DNA of 64,000 nt from Diploptera punctata (taxonomy: Eukaryota > Arthropoda > Insecta > Blattodea > Blaberidae): contig JASPKZ010007250.1 of assembly GCA_030220185.1 (NCBI GenBank), positions 1,146,001 through 1,210,000 on the forward strand, in the 5' to 3' direction. A model generated the notes under the pieces. It saw only the letters and a program-made list of their open reading frames with translations. It was not told the DNA's origin and did no database searches. Shown here one piece after another: positions 10,067 through 20,419 of this stretch. Both the position numbers and the translations under genes were made by a program. Numbering within the stretch: position 1 is the first letter of the stretch; each line of letters begins with the position of its first letter.

Positions 10067-10719
10067 TTACTTACTTACTTACTCACTGGCACTATCGAAC
10101 CCGTAGGTTCATGGCCGCGCGGACACAAGCTCTCCATCCATCCCTATCCTGAGCTAATGCTTTCCAATCATTCCCTGTATAATCTAAATCTACTTCCCTC
10201 AAATCATAGTTAATGTTGTTCTCCCACCTCATTCTCGGTCTACCAACTGGGCGTTTTCCTTCTGGCTTTCCTACAAGAAGTTTCCAGGCACGTCTTTCAT
10301 TCCCCATACGTGCAACATGTCCTGCCCATCGCAGTCTACGAGACTTAACTGTTCTTATTATATCTGGCTTCCTATAAAGACCATGTAGTTCATTGTTATG
10401 TAGTCTTCTCCATTCACCTGTCTGTTCATCTCTCTTTGGTCCAAAAATTTTCCTAAGAACTTTATTCTCAAATACTTGTAATCTCCTTTCCTCCCTTAAA
10501 GTAAGAGTCCATGTTTCGCACCCATATAATATAACTGGTAGAATAATAGTTTTATATATTTTCAGCTTAACGTTTTTTGAAAGGAGTTGGGACATCAAGA
10601 GTCTCTGCAATGCATAATAGCACGCATTTCCAGAATTGAGCCTATGTTTAATTTCTTTGTGCATCTCATTCCTATTTGTGATTATTGTTCCTAGGTATTT
10701 GAATTCAGCCACTTTCTCA
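10067..10719 (-). mobile_element. LINE-A inserted in LINE-B, with TSDs
   Basis: 5'-truncated LINE-A from EKVAEFKYLG to its end and (TAAG)n tail. The identical 14-bp ACAAAATCACTTAC occurs at 10053-10066 and 10720-10733; removing the insert rejoins the LINE-B sequence. High similarity to the copies at 391 and 51990 implies recent activity. Confidence 0.9.
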
Positions 10720-10778
10720 ACAAAATCACTTACTATTATTTTGGCTCTTATTGGATATTTCCCATGAAATGCCATCAC
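10092..10778 (-). pseudogene. Chimeric RT frame, LINE-B start fused to LINE-A end
   Basis: A 228-residue open frame. Residues 2-20 (MAFHGKYPIRAKIIVSDF) come from the host LINE-B and the rest (EKVAEFKYLGTIITN to the end) from the inserted LINE-A. The junction falls at homologous positions of the two RTs, just before the xxFxYLG motif, and stays in frame. It lacks YADD, so it cannot be an active RT. Confidence 0.8.
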
Positions 10779-10808
10779 TTTATTTTTACGTTAGTTTACG
10801 ATTTAATC

Positions 10809-11523
10809 AGGGGGTAATGGGTGAAATTTCTATTTTCTATTTTTTTTTTCTCTAGAGACTTGATTTTTTGTACAAACATTCACTGTATGATACATAATGA
10901 TTTGTTTAAGTTTCATTTTTGTGAGACATTTATTTTATGAGTTATTAAATATTATATTTTTAAAAAATTGCATATATTATAATTAAATGGGTTCCACAAT
11001 TTTTTAGTAAAATGTCTGATTTTTTACAAGACCCCTAAATATTTAGAAAAACATTATGCATTAGAATTCTTATAATGTGAATACAAAGGGAGAAAAAAAT
11101 AACGTTGTACATCTTGCGTGGAATTACAAAAAGAAAATAATAATTGCATACATTTTATTTTTCATTTCTTAAAATGCTACTTCAATCATGAAACCGATGC
11201 GCTACTTTGTTACCCATTGTTTTTAGGACATGCAGTAAAAATTTTAACCTTCTAGAACAAAATTTCTGAATTCCATTCAATTTTGAATGTACAAAAATGC
11301 AGTGGAAATAAAAGTGTGGAAAAACAAGTTTAAAGATTTGCATGCAGGTGGTATTTAACTAACGCAGCCTTTTAACTCTGACGTAATTTAGGGCACTTAG
11401 AAGCGCCATAGCCCTCTGAAACTTTGCCAACATATACATTAGAGTACAGGCTATTTTTTAGTACAAAAAAACAAAAATGCCAATTTTCATCTGAAATAGT
11501 TAATTTTCCACCCATCACCCCCT
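10809..11523. mobile_element. Non-autonomous DNA transposon with inverted ends
   Basis: Left end AGGGGGTAATGGGTGAAA (10809-10826) and right end, reverse-complemented, AGGGGGTGATGGGTGGAAA (11505-11523) match at 16 or more positions. TTAAT flanks both sides. The interior is AT-rich without a long frame. Inserted at the upstream edge of LINE-B. Superfamily not assignable. Confidence 0.6.
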
Positions 11524-11639
11524 TAATGTATTATTGAGAAGACTGTTTTGCATGTGTGATTTATTTGTATTTTCCCATTTAGATTGGTGTCCATACATAT
11601 CCGTAGATCTAATTTTCTAGGTAAATTGAAACTTTAGTC

Positions 11640-11865
11640 GTTATAATGTATATTTACACAAATAAACGTAATTGGTTTGAACATATACAAAGAATGCCAA
11701 ATAATCGTTTATCAAAACAGCTGCTTCATTATAGGCCTCTAGGTCGAAGAAATGTAGGAAGACCAAAACGTCGTTGGAAGGACGACCAGGGCAGCAGCAT
11801 ATAGTGCACCGTTGAGCGGAACGGGCCAACAGGCCCATACCTTGAAGATGATGATGATGAAATTA
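11640..11865 (+). mobile_element. LINE-B RT C-terminal fragment, (GAT)n tail
   Basis: Reads NWFEHIQRMPNNRLSKQ, then PLGRRNVGRPKRRWKDDQG, stop, followed by GGAACGGGCCAACAGGCC and GATGATGATGATGA. This is the standard LINE-B end. Confidence 0.72.
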
Positions 11866-12227
11866 AATGTTGAGAGGTTAGATTAAAACTACAGGGTCTC
11901 AAACGTTACAGAAATTCGCGATTTTTTTTCTGGTAGAGCAGGCAAGATCCACTTCGGTGAATATACTATATCAGAAGAGTGAGGGGGAAAGAAACAAAAT
12001 GATAAAGAAGAAGAAGAGGATAAAACGAAGAGAGAATAATCAGACAGACAAGGTCATTCTCGTGGACGTATCCGGCTACCCATCAAATTTATGCAAGGTC
12101 GCGGAGTTCAACGATCCAGCATACAATGGTATGCCCGGACATCGGTCTACCCGTTGTAAAATAATCTACTTCACTATTTCAGTTGCAGAATATAACTTAC
12201 AGTGGAAGGTAAAGCTAAATGATCCAA
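11866..12227. other. No feature recognised
   Basis: A 99-codon frame (11957-12256) is lysine-rich at its start and runs into SINE-2; no motif recognised. TACTTCACTATTTCAG near 12166 looks like a splice acceptor, without other support. Confidence 0.3.
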
Positions 12228-12515
12228 CTACTTGCCATAGGAGACCCTTGGGGTAATAGGAAGTTAAGGCTCCCACTTTCTGTACACAATCGAAACTTGA
12301 TGTCATCTGTGTTGTCAGTCCTGCGTGACGGCTGCCTATACCCCCAGAATAAGCGTCTGGTACTCATTTCCATTAGATGCTGAGTCAACCCTAGGGTCAT
12401 GGTGCCACCAGAAGGTTTGGGTCAGTTAAAATATCCTGACTCCACTGGGACTCGAACCCACGACCTTCCGGTTTGTAGCGTATTGCCTTAACCAAGTATG
12501 CTACGGTGCGCCCCA
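12228..12515 (-). mobile_element. SINE-2 copy
   Basis: Minus-strand tRNA-like head with a B box (complement of GACTCGAACCCACGACC) and the A-box region at the right end, and the SINE-2 body ending near CCTATTACCCCAAGGGTC on the minus strand. Confidence 0.85.
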
Positions 12516-12603
12516 TTAGAGTGGAAAGGGTTAAGAATAATTTATATATTCCTCCTCTGGTCCCTTTGGGGAACTAAGACTCTATACCAATGTGTCACAG
12601 ATA

Positions 12604-13151
12604 ACACTGGTCAACATGATTTTTGTCTCATGAGTACCAATAGTTGTACTAAATGCAATTTTTTATCGTGTTTTCAAAAATATATTCGGAATTTCTCCAT
12701 CGCCCACAGTTCTTTTTATTTCAATTTAAATTAATGGATTTAAATAATTATTTTTTAATAAACTTTTTTCGTCCATTTGTCCATTGTAAAATAAGACCAA
12801 ATGAGCTAACTCAGGAGATTTCAGCTATGGAAAAGAGATATCAAGGCAAATGGAATCCTAATATGCTGGGCGATTATTGTTGGACTATCAACAGGGATGT
12901 TTCACAGGCGAAATATACCAGAAAATCGTCATTTCTTACTTTCTAGGTGAGTCCGAATGTTCGAATATTGTGTAGTTACGAATGTAAAAAATATTAAAGT
13001 GTTTGAAATTATAAATTCCTGTCTCTCGGAAACCTTGCGTGATGGAGAAAAACCGATATCATATTTGAATTCAGGAGAAAACATACTATCAGAATCACAT
13101 ATTTTTCTTTCTGAGACAAAAAAAAATGTTTCTTTTTTTGTTGCTCAGTGT
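12604..13151 (+). mobile_element. Repeat K copy 2
   Basis: Same ends and interior as copy 1. The 39-codon frame at 12827-12946 has the same length, with TAG followed by GTGAGT (12947-12952). Only a few residues differ between copies (L-A-D versus L-G-D, K-R-D versus N-R-D). Confidence 0.75.
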
Positions 13152-13159
13152 AATATATA

Positions 13160-13720
13160 AGGCCATCATTCGTTTCATAAATCAGTCCTGGTGGACTAGT
13201 GGTTATTTTGATTGCAACTGTCACTAAAACACACCCGGGCTCGATGGATTTTCAAGAACGTAAACATTTCTGACGAGGGAAGTGTCCATCATTGCACATG
13301 CCGAAACGTCCAAAAAAATCTGCCTGTTTTATCTGTAAGGTACAAATATAAAAGCCAGAATCCATCAATGGTATTGCACTGTGAGAAACAGCTGACGTCC
13401 AAGCTTGAATAGTGCGGTGTGGAGTGAGGTGAAGGTTATCCAATCCACCAAATCATGAATGTATTACTTCCCTATAGATTAAATGAGAGATTTGGCGCTG
13501 GATTTGAGTGTATTGTAGTTAAAAGCAGCAGATATTTTTAGTGTGTGGCCTTGGTACATCACAAGGCTTTTCTTGGAGAAATTTCAAGATAAGTTTCGAC
13601 ATGAAATTGTTTACAGTTTCCTTGTGAGTATGGCTTCCTTGGGAAGGGATATAAGTCCTATCGTTCGTCCTGTATCGTCGATTTTTTATTTTCACTATGA
13701 CACGACTTGTCTAGAAGGGC
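13160..13720 (+). repeat. Unclassified repeat L with tRNA-like block
   Basis: 13180-13250 has a tRNA-like look (GGTGGACTAGTGGTTA, then CCCGGGCTCGATGG), so a SINE head may be present. 13480-13640 (GCCTTGGTACATCACAAGGC and flanks) is similar to 32330-32460. No protein recognised. Confidence 0.5.
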
Positions 13721-13725
13721 CTTGA

Positions 13726-13920
13726 CATACCAGCCGGCCGCAGCGCTTACATCCACATGTGTTATTATAGAGGTAGAGAAGCCAGTATTGAATTAACGTC
13801 TGGCCAATATGTCGGAACCCCTAGATTTGTTAGCTGGTTCACTCAATCTCGAGCCGCTACTTATTATAGCTACCCAAATTCCTCACGATTCTAGGTGGAC
13901 ATCGATACCATACTCCATGT
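13726..13920 (-). mobile_element. SINE-1 fragment
   Basis: Minus-strand SINE-1 body without the tRNA head, diverged. Confidence 0.75.
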
Positions 13921-13935
13921 CGCGATAGGCCTAGT

Positions 13936-14248
13936 AGACCCTTGGCCAACCAGCCGGCTACTGTCCTTACATCTACATGTGTTAATCAGAGAGGTGGACG
14001 ATCATCCAGCCAGTATAGGGGTGACATGTGGTCGACATGTCGGATTCCCAGTCGTTATAACTGGTTTTCTGAACCTGGAGCCACTACTTATTGCAGCTAC
14101 CCAAATTCCTCACGATGCTGGGTGGGCACCGGTCCCATACTGGCCGAATTTTCATGGGAAAATGTCTTCTTATTTAGAGACCCGAACCAGCGCAAGTCCC
14201 GTAGCTCTGCGCCAAGGCATTTTGCCTTAACCACTCGGCTACGGATGG
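13936..14248 (-). mobile_element. SINE-1 near-complete copy
   Basis: Includes the head (complement of CCTTAACCACTCGGCTACGG, A box, and GACCCGAACCAGCGCAAG, B box) and the whole body to CCAGCCGGCT. Confidence 0.85.
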
Positions 14249-14345
14249 GGGGCATCCCATACTGGCCAAAATTCCATTATAAAATGTATTTCTTCCATGG
14301 AGACTTGAACCAGCGACAAGTCGCGTAATTCTGTACCAAGGCATG
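14249..14345 (-). mobile_element. SINE-1 head fragment
   Basis: Third SINE-1 piece in the same orientation: the B-box region and part of the body. Confidence 0.65.
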
Positions 14346-14416
14346 ACCATTCATACTAAACATAGCGAATATGATGATGATGATTATGATTATCATATGT
14401 TCAGGGACCGTTCCTG

Positions 14417-14423
<7 letters not shown>

Positions 14424-14453
<30 letters not shown>
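14424..14453. repeat. (TA)n microsatellite
   Basis: About 15 TA units. Confidence 0.9.
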
Positions 14454-14458
<5 letters not shown>

Positions 14459-14486
14459 GTTTATAATTGAATAGTTGCCGCGAACA

Positions 14487-14665
14487 GAGATCATCATCAA
14501 CAACAAGGATTAAGCCCAATGGCCTGCTCCGATCTCATTATAGGTCGAATTGGTCCTTCCATCTCTTCAATGGTCATCCCAACATTCTTCTCCCTTTTGG
14601 TTTATAATTATACATTCTTCTTGGTGTGCGCTGTTCATTCATTCGTAATACGTGCTGAAGAAAAG
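14487..14665 (-). mobile_element. LINE-B RT C-terminal end
   Basis: Minus strand reads MNEQRTPRRMYNYKPKGRR, then a broken GRPLKRWKDQF block, GGAGCAGGCC and a GATGATGAT tail. Confidence 0.7.
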
Positions 14666-14879
14666 AGATCTAACCACAAAAAAATTCGAAGGTTGAGTTT
14701 TTAGTGGATTAGTGATAATATCACGGCATGGTGCATGTAAAACTATCCCTGTTCTCTTCCAGATCTGTTTTGTTTATTTTTAAAAGTTGACATTAAAGCC
14801 AATAGTGATGTATATGTAACAAAATTGCGGAAGAAGTTAGTAAAATCACGAGTAGCAATGTATTTGATTTGTTTAAATG

Positions 14880-15420
14880 TTCAACTGCGAGTTTCCTACC
14901 GCTTGCGAGCTCCAAGCTGGCCCACAATAGCGGCAGGACACGTCCCTGGGAGGTAGAACGGGGCCCAGATTGGAGAACCAGCGCTGACTTCCTGCTATGC
15001 CTACGGGCTCGTGGACCAACTGTGAGGTAGCCTGGAGATGAACACCTGGATGTACTAAAGTCTCACACTGCGGGGCTTGGAGGGTAAGCCTAACCGGTCT
15101 CGCAACGGCTGCAGGATGCGCCCCTGGAGGTAGAACAGGGGGATGGTCGGTGGATCTGCGATGCTCCCAAACAAAGCAGTCCTCCCTGCCAGGCTCATGG
15201 AACCCGTGGACCAACTGTGGGGGTCGTTAGGAATGAACAACCTAACATACTACTTAGCTCAAACCATTTTACCCGAAATGGTAACCTCAACACCTTCTCC
15301 CGGGAGTTGGTTTTAAGTCAATAAAGTTTCGAAGTGGTTTTGCGCAGTAAACTATGAAGAAAAAGGCAGTTGGCTAGGGAGCAGAGGCTTTGCCCGAGGT
15401 ATCCCTAAGTGTGGAGACGA
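14880..15420 (+). repeat. GC-rich block with two diverged tandem units
   Basis: Clearly more GC-rich than its surroundings. Units at about 14895-15045 and 15083-15240 share GGAGGTAGAAC, CCGTGGACCAACTGTG-like and GATGAACA blocks in the same order. No frame fits a protein. It could be a LINE 5' UTR or an untranslated repeat head; undetermined. Confidence 0.5.
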
Positions 15421-15665
15421 GTCCAACATGCAAGTTTCCTACCTATTTATTTATAATTCCAAATAACCATCGCGACAACAGATGAAAAAAATTAGCGTCC
15501 TCCCCCCTAAGAGCCGCGACCCACAGTAAGGGAACTATAGCTCTAATTGATCCCAAAAATACGCATATGAACTGGTTTTATTTGGCTTCAGGAAAAGAAG
15601 CAGCGGAAAACGTTTGTGAATTCAGCAATGAACTTTGTGGATCCGTAAGTCTTAAGAGTCAAATA

Positions 15666-16204
15666 ACACTGAGCAACAAAAAAGAAACTTTATTTTTATC
15701 TCAGAAAGAAAAATATGTGATTGTGATAGTATTTTTTTCTCCTGAATTCAAACATCATATCGGTTTTTCTCCATCACGCAAGGTTTCCGAGAGACAGGAA
15801 TTTATAATTTCAAACACTTTGACATTTTCTACACAATATTCGAACATTCGGACTCACCTAGAAAGTAAGAAATGACTACTTTTTACTATATTTCGCCTGT
15901 GGAGCATCCCTCTTGATAGTACAACAATAATCGCCCAGCATATTAGGATTCCATTTGCCTTGATACATCTTTTCCATAGCTGAAATCTCCCGATGAAAGT
16001 GTTCCCCGTTTTATTTTACAATGGACAAATGGACGAAAAAAAGTTTATTAAAAAATAATTATTTAAATCCATTAATTGAAATTGGAATAAAAATACTGTG
16101 GTGATGGAGAAATTCCGAATACATAGGCTATTTGAAAAGCACGATAAAACTGCATTAAGTACAACTATTGGTACACATGAGACAAAAATCATGTTGATCA
16201 GTGT
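15666..16204 (-). mobile_element. Repeat K copy 3
   Basis: Reverse orientation with the same ends. The 39-codon frame length is kept (start 15977, stop 15860) but has a premature stop. Upstream of the ATG it reads GEHFHREISAMEK, whereas other copies read ELTQEISAMEK. Confidence 0.75.
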
Positions 16205-16555
16205 AATCATAACTTAGTTATATACGTGCTGTAATATAAACTCAGTTCATAGAATCGATTTAAAAGTGTTAACCATTAACGTCATCCTGTGAAATGTAGT
16301 TCCTGGTAGTAATCACAATACAATGATGGGACATAAAACCAGATATCAGCGCCATGTTGATCTGAATTGAAAAATTGAGGAAAGCACCCATTAGGATCCG
16401 CTATGTTCCTACATCAATCCACATACCCTTACGTCATTTACTCGACATCATTTGTTTTGATTTCAACCTCTGACAACTTTAAATTACAACACTTCAATAG
16501 GTCAATCAGAAAACTGCGAGCACATAATATATTACATGCATTATAAAAAAATATA
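16205..16555. other. No feature recognised
   Basis: AT-rich, no matched repeats. Confidence 0.4.
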
Positions 16556-16640
16556 TATAATATAAATTTGTACTAAAGCATGCCATCAAATCTTTAGAGG
16601 ATGAAGAAGGCCTACAACTGAATGCTATTAATAAGCTGTT

Positions 16641-17538
16641 TTCTTTTTTTTTTTTGAATTTATTGCCTTTTTTTCTGAATAAAGAAAATACATATGCATT
16701 TACATTGCGCACGGGCCTGCTTGGCCGTACGTGCATTATTTTTCCATGAATAAAAAATAAAACTAATCATATAAACAAATACCTACAAATACACCTGTAT
16801 CAAAAAACAATAACAGGCTACATATAAGTAAAATCTATGTCTACACTAAATCACAATAATACATATCTACATTCATCCACATTCCGTACATTAATATTAA
16901 AAAAAATGCTAGAAAACAAATTAAAAAAAACACACACACACACATACATTCACACACCCCCACACATATACACACCGCACGCTCATACCCCCCTCCCCCC
17001 GTCCCTGCAGACATTAAATGCACTATCAGACTATTCAACTTATCAGACCTACTTATTATATAACATGATTAAAGATCGAAAACAAAGACCATATTGAGAT
17101 TCTTCTTATTGATAATACATATATCCTTAATCTACAATTTTGTTATATCTCAATTTTTCTTACTGTACCCAAAAATTTGCATGTTTTTGATTCACTCTCG
17201 ATCCGTCCTAAAAGATCCCAACACGCCACTCTCCCTCGATCCGACCTGAGAAATCTCTCCGGCAGCATCTGTAATCTAAGTTGTTCTGTCTCTCTACAGA
17301 ATGCTATAATATGCTGCCAGTTTTCATGGTCATCGCATAGTGGGCATAGTTTAATGCCTTCATCATTTGTTAAATTATGGGCCATCCATCCCCCCAAATG
17401 AAACCATGCAATAGCACTTCTATCATCCCCATCCAAAGAGTCAATATATTTCTCCCTTCCCCACGAAAGTTTCAGTTCCGTCTGCAGGGTGAGCGATATT
17501 TTCTGGCTACACTCTGCTTCTATATACTGTCTGTCTAT
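16641..17538 (-). mobile_element. Poly(A)-tailed LINE 3' end inserted in LINE-A
   Basis: On the minus strand it ends GGCAATAAATTC followed by poly(A), with AATAAA as signal. The 14-bp host sequence at 16627-16640 is repeated at 17539-17552 with three transitions, which I read as an aged TSD. The 3' UTR contains a CA/TG-rich tract (16925-16980). The coding end is described separately. Confidence 0.75.
17143..17436 (-). pseudogene. LINE C-terminus with CCHC-like knuckle
   Basis: 97-residue frame. C31-x2-C34-x7-H42-x4-C47 (CPLCDDHENWQHIIAFC) is the knuckle found at the C-terminus of R1-, I- and Jockey-type LINE ORF2 proteins after RT and RNase H. The frame ends 500 bp before the poly(A). The start is a truncation artefact. 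Confidence 0.7.
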
Positions 17539-18344
17539 ATCAATAGACTGTTAGTTAATGCTGATGATGTAGTGCTATTGGGCGATAGCGAGGAGACACT
17601 AAAGGCCAACACGCACACACTATTGAGTAACACTAAGAAATTGGGATTAGAAGTAAATATCAATAAAACTAAATATATGGTCACACATAGAAATACATTA
17701 TACAATGGAAGTGGACAGGTAATGGCAAATGAGGGAAATTTTGAGGAAATGGTTGAATTCAAATACCTACGAACAATAATTACAAATAGGAATGAGATGC
17801 ACAAAGAAATTAAACATTGGCTCAATTTGGAAATGCGTGCTATTATGCATTACACGGACTCTTGAAGTCCCAACTCCTTTCAAAAAACGTTAAACTGAAA
17901 ATATATAAAACTATTATTCTACCAGTTATGGATACAAAACATGGACTCTTACTTTAAGGGAGGAAAGAAGATTACCAGTATTTGATAATAAATTCCTTAG
18001 GAAAATGTTTGAACCAATGAGAGATGAACAGACAGGTGAATGGAGAAGCCTACTTAACAGTGAACTACATGATCTTTATAGGAAGCCAGATATATTAAGA
18101 ACAGTTAAGTCTCGTAGACTGCGATGGGCAGGATATGTGGCACGAATGGGGAATGAAAGACGTGCATGGAAGTTTCTTGTAGGAAAACCAGAGGGAAAAC
18201 GCCCAGTAGGTAGACCAAGAATGAGGTGAGAGAATAACATTAACTATGATATGAGGGAAGTAGATTATACAGGGAATGATTGAAAAACAATAGCTGAAGA
18301 TAGGGATGTATGGAGAGCTTAAGTCCGCGCGGTCACAATTTTCT

Positions 18345-18540
18345 TTTTCTATCACAACGAAACACAGTATATCCTATTAAAATAAACAGAGGTGCGTATT
18401 ATCCAAAAATTACCTAAATCAAATAAATTGGAGTGGAGGTTTGTCTGAAATCGGAAATTAAAAACTGACTGGCAACCGCCATGTTTTGTTCGTCTCAGCG
18501 TACACCATACAATTCCTTTAACATTTAATTTATTTAGGCG
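18345..18540 (+). repeat. Repeat M copy
   Basis: Shares blocks (TATTAAAATAAACAGAGG, AACCGCCATGTTTTGTTCGT) in the same order with 28540-28720. Unclassified. Confidence 0.55.
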
Positions 18541-18572
18541 TAGCAGCGCAGTCCGGGTATTAGCTAGTATTG
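18541..18572 (+). mobile_element. Helitron-like 3' end
   Basis: GCAGTCCGGGTATTAGCTAGT matches, in the opposite orientation, the left end of the element at 34021 and ends CTAG before T, as Helitrons do. Confidence 0.4.
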
Positions 18573-18690
18573 ACTATGATTTGAGGGAGATGAATTATAC
18601 AGGGAAAGTAGCACGGGATAAGGATGAATGGAGGGCATATGTCCACGCTGTCAAAAATCTGCACGTTCTATGGTGGTATTTTGTACCTTA
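18573..18690 (+). mobile_element. LINE-A 3' fragment
   Basis: Diverged match from TGACTATGATTTGAGGGAG to the ATGTCCACGCTGTC region of the LINE-A end. Confidence 0.7.
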
Positions 18691-19160
18691 ATTAGCTAGA
18701 GTGTTCTATACATATCCCCTAAAGCGAGAAGTATTCGGTAACCAAATAAGTTTGGACAACCCTGTCTAGGATTATTGATAATGTTAAGCTACACACGCTG
18801 TTCTGTTCAGCTAACATAATTAATAAAGTGAAAATGAGACGCATGAGATCAGCAAGATGCATAACTCCCGTGGTAAAATTCAGAAATGCATACAGTGTTG
18901 AATTGGATAGAGACGAATGCAAATTAATGAAAACGTTTGAGAATGTCGAGTTTCTTAAAGTTCATCAACACCAGAGGGCTCAAGGATTAGACTTTCTGGT
19001 CTTTTCCGTCTCAAATTAGTTGATCACGCCATCTCATCAGTAGTCGGACCATATTTCATATTCCTCTTGAATTATAGTGTACGGCAATTTTCGATATCGT
19101 CGAATCTGACATTCGTAGAATGTGTTCTCTCCAGTTTGTTCTGAATTGTTTAACTAACTT
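18691..19160. other. No gene recognised
   Basis: A 63-codon frame (18828-19019) with no recognisable motif; otherwise empty. Confidence 0.35.
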
Positions 19161-19164
19161 AAAC

Positions 19165-19712
19165 TCAGGATCGAGCTATCGAACCCGTAGGTTCATGGCC
19201 GCGCGGACATAAGCTCTTGATACATCTCTATCTTGAGCTAAAGTTTTCCAACCATTCCCTGTATAATCTACTTCCCGCAAATCATGGTTAATGTTGTACT
19301 CCCACCTCATTCTTGGTCTACCTACTGGGCGTTTTCCCTCCGGTTTTCCTACAAGAAGCTTCCATGCACGTCTTTCATTCCCCATTTGTGCAACATGTTC
19401 TGCCCATCGCAGTCTACGAGACTTAACTGTTATTATTATATCTGGCTTCTTATAAATACATGTAGTTCACAGTTATGTAGTATTCTCCATTCGCCTGTCT
19501 GTTCGTCTCTTTTTTGGTCCAAAAATATTCCTCTTTATTCTAAAATACTCATAATCTCCTTTCTTCCCATAAAGTAAGAGTCCATGTTTCACATCCGTAT
19601 AATTTAACTGGGAGAATAACAGTTTTATATATTTTCAGTTTATCGTTTTTTTTAAAGGAGTTGGGACGACAAGAGTCTCTGTAATGCATAATAGCACGCA
19701 TTTCCAGAATTA
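19165..19712 (-). mobile_element. LINE-A 3' part
   Basis: Minus-strand RT C-terminus (MGNERRAWKLLVGKPEGKR, GRPRMRWEYN) with frameshifts upstream and no TAAG tail. It abuts LINE-B3. Confidence 0.85.
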
Positions 19713-19727
19713 CTGTAAATATAATTC

Positions 19728-20300
19728 ATCTTCTTCTTCTTCTACTACAAGGTTTACGCTATGCAGCCTGTTCCGGCGAAGTTAAAAGTGGAGTCCATCT
19801 TCTACGTGGTCGGCCAACATCTCTTGTTCCTCTGGGATTATACAGGAAGGTTCTTTTTGGTATTCTTTCGTTGTTCATTCTCATTAAGTGTTCTGTCCAT
19901 TTCTTATTATTGTCGCTGATTTTATATATTTAATTCTTCTCGTATAGTTTCATTCCTTATTCTATCCGCTCTTGTGCATCCTTTTACATTACGTAAAAAT
20001 AGCATTTCCGCAGTCTGTATCCTTCTTTTATCCCTTGTTTTCATTATCGAATTTTCACTTCCATACAACAGCAAAGGAACAGCCATTGTTTTATATAATT
20101 TAAGTTTCGTATCTTTCCTTGTTTTACGACCTAAGGTTCTTTTTCTGGTTCCACAAATAGCCTGAAATTTAATTACTTTATTTTCTATATCTTTATTTTC
20201 TCTATAAGTTATATCACATCCTAAATATTGGAAATGTGATATTTGTTCTATTATTTTGTCATCGTAAATATAATTCATTCCATATTTAATTATTTTCTAA
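19728..20300 (-). mobile_element. LINE-B3 3' part
   Basis: A 118-residue frame (19922-20278) reads IIEQISHFQYLGCDITYREN, KLYKTMAVPLLLYGSEN and LRNVKGCTRADRIRNETI. The 3' end is a (GAA)n tail at about 19730. It lacks YADD; close to the plus copy at 50722. Confidence 0.82.
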
Positions 20301-20419
20301 CATCTATGTTCCTTTTGTGGTCTAGTAATTTATAATAAGATATGAACAGGAGAAATCTCATTTCGGATGATACAGTTTGTCTTAACCGGTCTGAGTTTAA
20401 GGTAAGTAGGCTACCTGAT

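Larger units (their letters stand above)
9551..10808 (-). mobile_element. LINE-B copy (minus) carrying a nested LINE-A
   Basis: Minus-strand RT C-terminus: MAFHGKYPIRAKIIVSD (10734-10778), interrupted by LINE-A, then VIEQVMDFNYLG onward to 9551, where a (GAT)n-like tail follows. Includes LQVYKILAIPVL-like and EAAEMKFLRYVTG blocks with several stops. Confidence 0.75.
16559..18335 (+). mobile_element. LINE-A copy interrupted by another LINE
   Basis: The LINE-A RT begins at 16559 (matching 480 onward of the first copy), breaks at AATAAGCTGTT (16640), resumes at 17553 with the LVNADDVVLLGDSEE block (YADD changed to NADD) and continues with frameshifts to GTCCGCGCGGTCAC near 18335. The tail is lost. 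Confidence 0.85.

Noticed and set aside
11957..12256. 99-codon frame, lysine-rich start
   Set aside because: Runs into SINE-2 and has no recognisable domain; AT-rich lysine runs are expected by chance.
13895..14328. Frames of 111 and 128 codons
   Set aside because: They lie antisense across SINE-1 copies and encode nothing known.
18828..19019. 63-codon frame
   Set aside because: No motif, no repeat relation, no start or splice context worth defending.
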